From Portunus trituberculatus (Eukaryota; Arthropoda; Malacostraca; Decapoda; Portunidae), in contig NC_059268.1 of assembly GCF_017591435.1 (NCBI RefSeq), positions 18,602,684 through 18,666,683 of the forward strand: 64,000 nt of DNA, in the 5' to 3' direction. Positions 40,473 to 64,000 of this stretch are shown one piece after another. A program made the translations under genes and the position numbers. The notes beneath the pieces are model-generated. The model did no database searches and had not been told where the DNA came from. It saw only the letters and a list, made by a program, of their open reading frames with translations. Positions within the stretch are counted from its first letter, which is position 1. Each line of letters starts with the position of its first letter.

Positions 40473-40512
<40 letters not shown>

Positions 40513-41064
40513 TCAAGGATTTTAATAATAAAAAAATCATATTTTTGCTATTATTTATTTTTGTTAATAAAACTTAGATTACGTTTTGCCTGCTGTAGTT
40601 GCATTTTACCCAATCAGTCATTTAGTTTTGTTTATGGATAAGACAAATTGTATACCAACTTTCAAATTTCCAGTTGGTTCACAAATTTCATACCTTAAAA
40701 ATTTACAAATCAATCTAACTTGGTCGATTGGTTAAGCTGAATCTATAGTGACCTAACCAAACCAAGTCAAACCTGATCTTTTTCATTAAAGGAAACAATA
40801 TTGGAAATATGATCATTGAAACATTTGCACGAAATAAGTAGGGGTTTCGTGAAATCTTACAATAAAGCAGCAATACATACATAGCGGAACAGTAAAGCAG
40901 CAATACATACATAGCGGAGTGTAGAGTTTATAAGGTTACGTCTTGGTGTGTTGTGACTGTGAGATACATAAATGATTATGAGATGATGCTATGTAGTAAA
41001 CAATATTAAGCTTTGCATCTGTATTATGCTTATATGTATGTATGTGCTCACACACACACACACA

Positions 41065-41151
<87 letters not shown>

Positions 41152-41754
41152 ACTACTGGCTGTTCCCACTACCGTGCCTCAAGAGTGTGGCAGCACAGCT
41201 GTCATGTATAGACACGTGCTGTACGATATACTTCCTGCACTGGTTTGCTTCTCATATATATGAAATTGGAAGGGAGCCTTGAAAAAATACATATATATTA
41301 ATCTATATTAGCTGAAATAAAGTTTCGTGGCTTTTGGTCTGATAGGTAACAACACCATAGTTTTTGTTTGTTCACCACTCTTGCACACCCGCTCACTCTT
41401 AACTTGCCTTGCCCTGGTCTCTTCACCCGGGGCTTGTTATGAAGGACTTTTGTCGCGTCCTTTTCCCACGGCCACCCACCCCAGCTGGCCGCTCTGTGGT
41501 GCTGTGTTACTTGTAGGCACTGTTGTCAAAACCCGTGGTCATGGGTACAAGCTCTCTGGTTGCCTTGTGCTTCTTCTTGAGGCTGGTAGTGATGGGAAGG
41601 AAAGCGAGTATAGTGGTGAGGGGTTGGTAATTTTGCATGTGTTGTGTACTTATATGGAACTTATTATATTGCTTTACACTCGGCTATTACATGCAGTTCT
41701 GTGTAATAATGTACTAATCAGTGAGTGACTTAAAAAGCAGCAGCAGTGGTGTAC
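39994..41754. other. Intergenic stretch with microsatellites and a short tandem duplication
   Basis: Contains (GT)n at 40477-40508, a two-copy 30-base tandem repeat at 40863-40919 (unit with GCAGCAATACATACATAGCG), and a (CA)n(CT)n compound microsatellite at 41050-41149. A possible extra 3' exon of the membrane-protein gene at 41509-41437 (minus) is discussed under that gene. Confidence 0.5.
41050..41149. repeat. (CA)n(CT)n compound microsatellite
   Basis: About 18 bases of CA followed by about 82 bases of CT. Confidence 0.95.
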
Positions 41755-53050
<11,296 letters not shown>

Positions 53051-53376
53051 CCTACAAGACACGTACGTGATAATTATTCTGCTGTCTATTGTTTGGATCA
53101 ATAGAAGTAAGGAGGCTCCTGGGTGGGTGTTGGAGGAGGAGTGGCGTGGTGAGAAAGCACCGCCACACCTTCCTGCCTGTCCAGTCCTCCATGCTGGGCT
53201 TGAACTGTATGGGCGGCTCATTAGGGATGCTGAGCTCCGACCCTCATGGTAGCGAGAAGGCGGGAGAGGAAACAAGGCCACCGCGTGACTTTCCCCGACA
53301 CATTTTCACATCTCAAGAGTGCGTCATTATGTTTGTTTAGGACATTTTAGTACCTGTATTTTCTGTGATTGAGATG

Positions 53377-56929
<3,553 letters not shown>

Positions 56930-57142
56930 TTAAATTCTTCAATACCGGAACACATTTTTATCTTGAGGTTTATGTACGATTAGACCATTTTATTGACATT
57001 AGGTACAGTCTATGGATGTCAGAAGATTAATGGCCAGAATCTTCACAGTCTTAATCCCCACATAAGTTCCTGAAGCTGTATAAAATCATCAAATAGTAAG
57101 CAGAATGAATATGAAAACACGTCCTGGTAATGAAGAGGTTAA
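56930..57142. mobile_element. TTAA-bounded MITE, copy 2
   Basis: Second copy of the element at 7560-7740. Shared blocks include TTCAATAC, GGTTTATGTACGATTAGA-like and CAGAATGAATATG text. It starts TTAAATTCTTCAATACC and ends TAATGAAGAGGTTAA. It is slightly longer than copy 1 (213 against 181 bases) because of an internal block at about 57055-57090. Confidence 0.75.
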
Positions 57143-59100
<1,958 letters not shown>

Positions 59101-60645
59101 TAAACATTCATTTATTATTATCGACACTTGTATAAAATAATTACTCTTACAATTAGAAAAGCACCGTCACTCCAGTTGCTCGAGTTGCACAAAAAGCTGT
59201 ACAGACGAGTGATCGCCGCAGCGCTCAAACGGGGCGAGTGACTGACTGCTGCAGGTGAGCGTGTGGGGGTGTGGTGGGGAGCGTTGGGCGAGACACTGGT
59301 GTGGGTGTTTCGGAGACAGAGTATGCGGAGTTTATTAGACAGGGAGAGGGAGTGCAGGGTTACAGGACTGGTGGAAACGTGCATTGGAACTTCCGCCCAG
59401 GTAAATTCACCTCACGAATATCACACTTACGTTCCCCCAAGAGAATTTCCCAGTTAAAAAAATAATAAGAAATGAGCTTAGGTTAGGTTAGGACAATATT
59501 TTTACTGAATTGGATTACTGTTGGAGGAAGTTTTAATAGAATAATCCTCGTGAGTGAGATTTAAAGGGGTAGAATCTACGAAGGAGCAAGTTAAAGAAAG
59601 AAGAGAGAAAAAATAAAATTGATGGCTGAAGGGCGGTGTGAAGAACGCTTAGAGTGAAGGAGCAGAGGAGTGAACAGAGAGCCTGGAAGCATAGGAGCGA
59701 AATTGAGGTGGACGATGTTAGAATATTGTCAAGAATATTTGGGGCGTAGTAATTCGTGTCACATCACTCGAAACTGCTTCAGGAGACCCCATGTGAGGCT
59801 TCAGTCAAGACCAAAATGGAGGAGGTGGAGGTGTTGGGAAGCATTTATATTTTCTTCATATAGACTTGAGCTTCATCCCTCAGTTTTGCGTTACTCTCAC
59901 CCCAGAGGAACCCTGCGTGGGATTCCTTGGGTGAGGTCGCGGGATGGGGGTGGAGAAGGAGAGGAGCGAGGAGTAGATGAAGGAGGAGCACAGTGCACAG
60001 GACGGGGCGTAGGGAGAGGGTGGCTCTGAGGGGCGAGGTTCTCTAACAAAAATAATAACACTAAGGTCCATATACACATACATTCGCACACACACTTTGT
60101 CACTAAGCTCCATCACACCTACAGGACACTGCGGCAGAAGGGGTGTGCGGCCCTCCGCGGCCCTCCACTACAGCGAGCTAGTGATCCTAAAGCTCGACTC
60201 GACTGGTAAAGTAAACACATACACACGCGTCTGCACTTCACCAGAAACCCTTTCGTTTAAGAAATATCTAGGCCTTGCTGAAGTGATGGTGGACACAAAA
60301 TTTTATATGTATATATAGTCTTAGAGTATTTAAACATTTACACAACATAAAAACATAAAACATTATAGTTAAGGTTTTCTTTGTGGTTCGGTGTCATAAT
60401 GCAGGTAAACGCATTTCCCAGTGGGAGTGGAGACAAAACTGTATGAGGGAAGCAGACGAATGAGGCGAGGAATGACTTGCTTCGAGGGTGATTCAGAGAG
60501 AAAATTGGAGTCTGGGTTTCCATCGACGTGATTGGTTTTAAGAGAGAGATCATGTGCAAAATATCCGTAACACAATGAACTTTGTATCACTTTGTCACAC
60601 TGTTTGTGTGTCGTCGCGTAAATATCTAATATACTCAAAAGAGAC
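59101..60645. other. Flank downstream of the neuroligin gene
   Basis: No coding gene is seen. Minus-strand AATAAA-like hexamers occur near 59110 and 60646, so part may be neuroligin 3' UTR. A short TTAGGTTAGGTTAGG run lies at 59479-59493. Open frames at 60638-60338 (minus) lack any family resemblance. Confidence 0.45.
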
Positions 60646-60651
60646 TTTATT
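60646..60651 (-). terminator. Candidate poly(A) signal of neuroligin
   Basis: AATAAA on the minus strand about 640 bases after the neuroligin stop codon at 61285. Confidence 0.35.
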
Positions 60652-61284
60652 GGAGTAACAAGATGTACTTATAAATCGAGAAAACAAACACTGTTCCACC
60701 ACAAGCGATAACCTTGATATTTTTGTAGCATTTTTTGGACTCTTCAGAATAATTCATATGATATTTATCTAAATATATTCCACGGGAATTATCACTATGT
60801 AAACATTATAGTATTTCCTAAATATCCTTCGACGAATTTCATCTTCCTGTTTTACACACTACGTATTGCAAGGCTTATATCAAATGATTCTATTTTGTCC
60901 TTTTCCACCGTGAGTCACGCACACAAGAGCATGTCTGGTATTGTCTGAGCAGAGACGAGAGGCGATCGGGATTACCAGACTGAGTAGGAGCTAGTAATCC
61001 CTACAGTTCCTATGGCTTGTGTATGCTTTGTCTCACTATGCTACTGACAACTGTTACGCCAAATAATAACAATAATTGAGAACTGTCACATAACCTTGCT
61101 AGATGAGATTATTTAGAAGAACTCGGCCACCCACTTCTGAGGTCAGCGTATCTCTAGAACGCTTGATTCAGTCACTGGCGATGTGTCAGCCCATCACAAT
61201 GAACAGCAAATGTAAACACTGATGCGTGCGGCGCGAGCAGCAGCGAGGTGGCCCCGCACGCCGCTCGCCGGGTCAGACACGGAT

Positions 61285-63030
61285 TCAGACGTGCAGGTCG
61301 GGGGTGTCTTCGTGACTGTAGGAGGGTGAAAGTTGAGTGTCGACATGGGGATTGTAAGTGGACAGATTTTGTCTTTGTCCGCTGCGTCTGGCCGCCGTGC
61401 CGTTGTGGGGCTGCCCCGAGGCGGACATCAAGCATTGGCTGCTGGGGGCGCACAGACTTGTATCTTCGCCACTCTGGCAACTGGTGTTGTAATCTGGAGG
61501 CCACTCGTGCTGCGCGTCACCCTCGAAGGAGGTGGCCAGACTGCTGCGGAGTGTGGCCGAGGAGCGCAGGGTACCGTAATGCGAGGGCGAGATGGGCTTG
61601 CAGGGCTCGCAGGCTGGGTGCAGCTGCACCTCATTCCCGCTGTCACTGCTGCCGTCGTGACTCGCCTTGCTGAAGGCCTGGCGGGAGCTGTCGCGACGGT
61701 AGTACACGGCAGCGAACACCAGCAGGTTCAGGATGAGCAGTGAGCAGCCGATGGCCACGGTAAGGCTGAGTGCCGTGGTGTACGGGAAGCCTCCCTGCGC
61801 ATTGGCCTTGGCGTTGGGGTTCTCCAAGGGGCCCGTCACGCTGCTGATGTTGACGATGACCCGCTCAGTTGGCAGCAATGTGGTGTGGGTGGAGGTGGGC
61901 GGCTCGGACGTGGTGGGCGCCGGGGTAGTTGGCGGTGGCAGGAAGTTGCTGGACAGGTTGGTGGGTCGCGTGGGGCCCGAGAAGGTGTCTGGCTGGAGAT
62001 AATTTGGTAGACGATGGAATGGGGAGTCAGGGCCGTATCGGGACCCCACCTGCTCCAGACCTGGCACCAGCCACGACCACAGCGCCACGCGGTCCGCACG
62101 GTAGTGGTCACGCACACGGCCGCGAGTACCTGTGTGGGTGACGGGAGATATTAATTAGGGAAACTCAGTTTTTCAGACACTAAGCTGGAGATAGACTGTG
62201 TTGAGGATGAATAAAGATAAGAGTGGACGTGATGAAAATTTGATAGATGAAAAGGCCAACTTACCTAAATCAAGGTACCTCTTGTGAACTGGATCATAAT
62301 CCGTCCAGTTGTGTGTCTTGTACCTCTGCCTGTCTCTGGCCATGCCCCACACGTCCCCTGTGCCGCTCTCGTTCGGGTTCCTGGCGAGGCAACACTCAAC
62401 TCAGAGGATGAGACTCAACTACTATATACTTCCCTGTCTCATTACCGTAATCCTGACCCAGCATGTCGCTAATGCATGGAAACTACCTCTTGCATTCTGT
62501 CCTTAGTTGTAGGTTCCTGGCATTATCATTACCACCACCTTCACCACCACTGTTACATCTCACTGTCATTATCAGTCATTATTAGCGTTCTGGATTTTGT
62601 CTTTAGCTTCTTAATTAATCTTTTTCACTATCATCTCTTTATTTTCTTCTGTTCATTCACTTACCTGCCTTGTATTTACTCACATTCTCAACAGCTCTTC
62701 ATCCCTACTCACTCCCTTCCATTCATTCGTAGTTTTGTCAGTTATTTGTCCATTCTCATTCACTGCCTTCCATGCCCTCCCATTCCCTGTTCACTTGTCC
62801 ATTGCCACTCACTGCCACCCATTCACACACAGCCTATGTCTCCTTCCTTCCAGCGTGCGTCACCACTCACCACTCACCCTGTCTTGATGAAGTTGGTCCA
62901 CATGGTGATGACCGCCTCACTCAGCGTCACCTCAGTGTTGGTGAAGTTGAGGCCAGCAGAGAGGCCCCAGAGAACCAAGAGGCGCCCCAAACACGTACAC
63001 CAGCTCATTTAGAGGCAAGGTGGGACCCCT
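61285..63030 (-). CDS. NLGN: Neuroligin, 3' part (end of cholinesterase-like domain, membrane segment, cytoplasmic tail)
   Basis: Postsynaptic adhesion receptor for neurexin. Three exons on minus: 63030-62878, 62380-62265 and 62129-61285; the 5' exons lie beyond the window. Family marks: NELVYVFGAPL, then NFTNTEVTLSEAVITMWTNF in the next frame, THNWTDYDPVHKRYL, and GRVRDHYRADRVALW closing the extracellular domain. A Pro/Thr stalk and one membrane helix (about ALSLTVAIGCSLLILNLLVF) followed by YYRR come next. The tail has about 110 residues, contains WPPDYN (resembling the PPDY core of vertebrate gephyrin-binding motifs) and ends DLHV, a hydrophobic PDZ-type C-terminus. The first exon needs a one-base correction near 62968-62980, where the frame shifts between GAPL and WGLSAG. 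This is probably a sequence error, or else the allele is broken. Which arthropod neuroligin paralog this is cannot be told. Confidence 0.93.
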
Positions 63031-63513
63031 CTGTTGGGAGGAAGTAACATTTAGGACGTGGTCGTAGTGGTAATTGTGTTGTGTCCCTTTTGTGTGTTTT
63101 GGACATTCATCATTTAAAGGGCTTCTATTTCTGCCGTACTCGCAAAGACAGCTTGTTGTGTAATGTATATGTATGTATGTATGTGTAATACTTCATTGCG
63201 AGTTAATGTAAGCTTGCGGAGTGACGTTTTTATTTTCTACAAGTCAATATTAGTGCGGTATGGAAATATGGCAGCAGCAACATAAGGGAAGGTAATAAAA
63301 GTGCGCGTGTTAATCACTGTTCTGTAACTCTGACCGTGAACATGAAGCTCCCGCCACTCAAAAAGATCACACGGAAAAAAAAGTATCATCACATGATTTG
63401 GAATGGGACAACATAAAGGGATGCTGCTCATACTAAGGCACGGAGGGAGGAAGGGAGGGAAGGAGGGAAAGAGGGAGGGAGTCAGGTGTGCCCTCCCTGG
63501 TGACGTCCCCTAC

Positions 63514-63563
63514 CTTGCTGACCCCCCCTAGGGACGCCAGTGTTGTGTGAGAGTCATGGACTA
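63514..63563 (-). CDS. Possible small upstream neuroligin exon
   Basis: A 50-base minus-strand segment between an AG (CTGCAG) and a GT donor (AAG|GTAGGG) translates as VHDSHTTLASLGGVSK. Its phase 0 end joins the next exon at 63030. The acceptor has a poor pyrimidine tract and I cannot confirm the sequence against the family. Confidence 0.2.
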
Positions 63564-63605
63564 CTGCAGCTCGTTACAGTCACCAGACGGGCTATGTTTG
63601 CAGCG

Positions 63606-63678
<73 letters not shown>

Positions 63679-63803
63679 AGCTGTGTATATTTGCCATTTT
63701 ACCTGTTTTTCTGTAGATAATGGTGCTCATGTTATTTTGTTTCTGCGTACAGTTTTATCCGTTTAAAATTAGGCAGCCATTATGCGTTTTACAGTAATTG
63801 CAC

Positions 63804-63900
63804 CCTACCTAATCTAACCTAACCTAACCTATCTTATCCTAACCTAATCTAACCCACACCTAAATCCTAACCCAACTCAGCCTAACCTAATCTAACCTCA
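63804..63900. repeat. Degenerate interstitial telomere-like repeat (CCTAA)n
   Basis: About a dozen units of CCTAA or variants (CTAACCTAACCTAACC, CCTAATCTAACC). TTAGG is the arthropod telomere unit. It is imperfect, so either an old interstitial telomere repeat or a simple-repeat expansion. Confidence 0.75.
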
Positions 63901-64000
63901 ATGCTATGCCGTGAAGTAAAATGGCATTGTCTCAGCGTGGTTTGTATTTCAAGGAACGATGTGTCAGATTGCCTTGAAAGAGATAACATGTCCTGTCTTT

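Larger units (their letters stand above)
63031..64000 (-). other. Neuroligin intron with (GT)n and telomere-like repeats
   Basis: Apart from the weak exon candidate, this is intron sequence with a (GT)n at 63609-63672 and a degenerate CCTAA tract at 63804-63900. Confidence 0.6.

Noticed and set aside
41327..41728. 133-codon plus-strand open frame
   Set aside because: No family resemblance; lies opposite the 3' end of the mucin-like gene.
60338..60638. Minus-strand open frames near the neuroligin 3' end
   Set aside because: No family resemblance; best explained as untranslated flank.
61248..62002. Plus-strand open frames opposite the neuroligin tail
   Set aside because: Shadows of the GC-rich neuroligin exon.

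Overview
The window is nuclear DNA from an arthropod, most likely a decapod crustacean and possibly a brachyuran crab. The signs are multi-exon genes with GT-AG introns, a very high density of long dinucleotide microsatellites, degenerate CCTAA/TTAGG tracts (the arthropod telomere motif), tRNA-derived SINEs and a decayed non-LTR reverse transcriptase. The species cannot be fixed from the sequence alone.

Left part, 0-24 kb: three complete single-copy genes. A retinoblastoma-family pocket protein (p107/p130/Rbf type, 17 coding exons, 1,072 aa by my splice model) runs on + from 437 to 8249. A PIN1/dodo prolyl isomerase (4 exons, 162 aa) runs on - from 15588 to 12633, tail to tail with it. SAAL1 (9 coding exons, 637 aa) runs on + from 17329 to 23101, head to head with PIN1. 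All three are linked to G1/S control in other animals, and the pocket-protein promoter carries a perfect E2F consensus. The gaps hold MITEs, a retrotransposon relic and SINEs.

Middle part, 27-37.5 kb: a very large nuclear protein (2,452 aa, nearly all in one 7.3-kb exon). It has a long acidic/serine-rich N-terminus, many C2H2-type fingers, a basic nuclear-localisation-like stretch and a C-terminal ING-type PHD finger. I do not recognise an ortholog. Its 3' flank holds a 551-bp inverted-repeat element with a perfect 8-bp target-site duplication.

Right part, 41.7-64 kb, minus strand: first a multi-exon single-pass membrane protein (signal peptide, Thr-rich mucin stretch, serial EGF-like modules, a SEA-like module, two more EGF-like modules, a membrane segment). 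Its layout is like that of transmembrane mucins, and its introns are full of microsatellites and minisatellites. Then, after about 8 kb of repeat-rich DNA, comes the 3' end of a neuroligin gene (end of the cholinesterase-like domain, stalk, membrane segment, cytoplasmic tail), whose 5' end lies beyond position 64000. One neuroligin exon has an apparent one-base frameshift.

Exon limits were chosen by hand from GT-AG signals, phase continuity and family resemblance. Pocket protein, PIN1, SAAL1 and zinc-finger models are phase-consistent from start to stop. The membrane-protein model has one unresolved phase break and an unresolved C-terminus.
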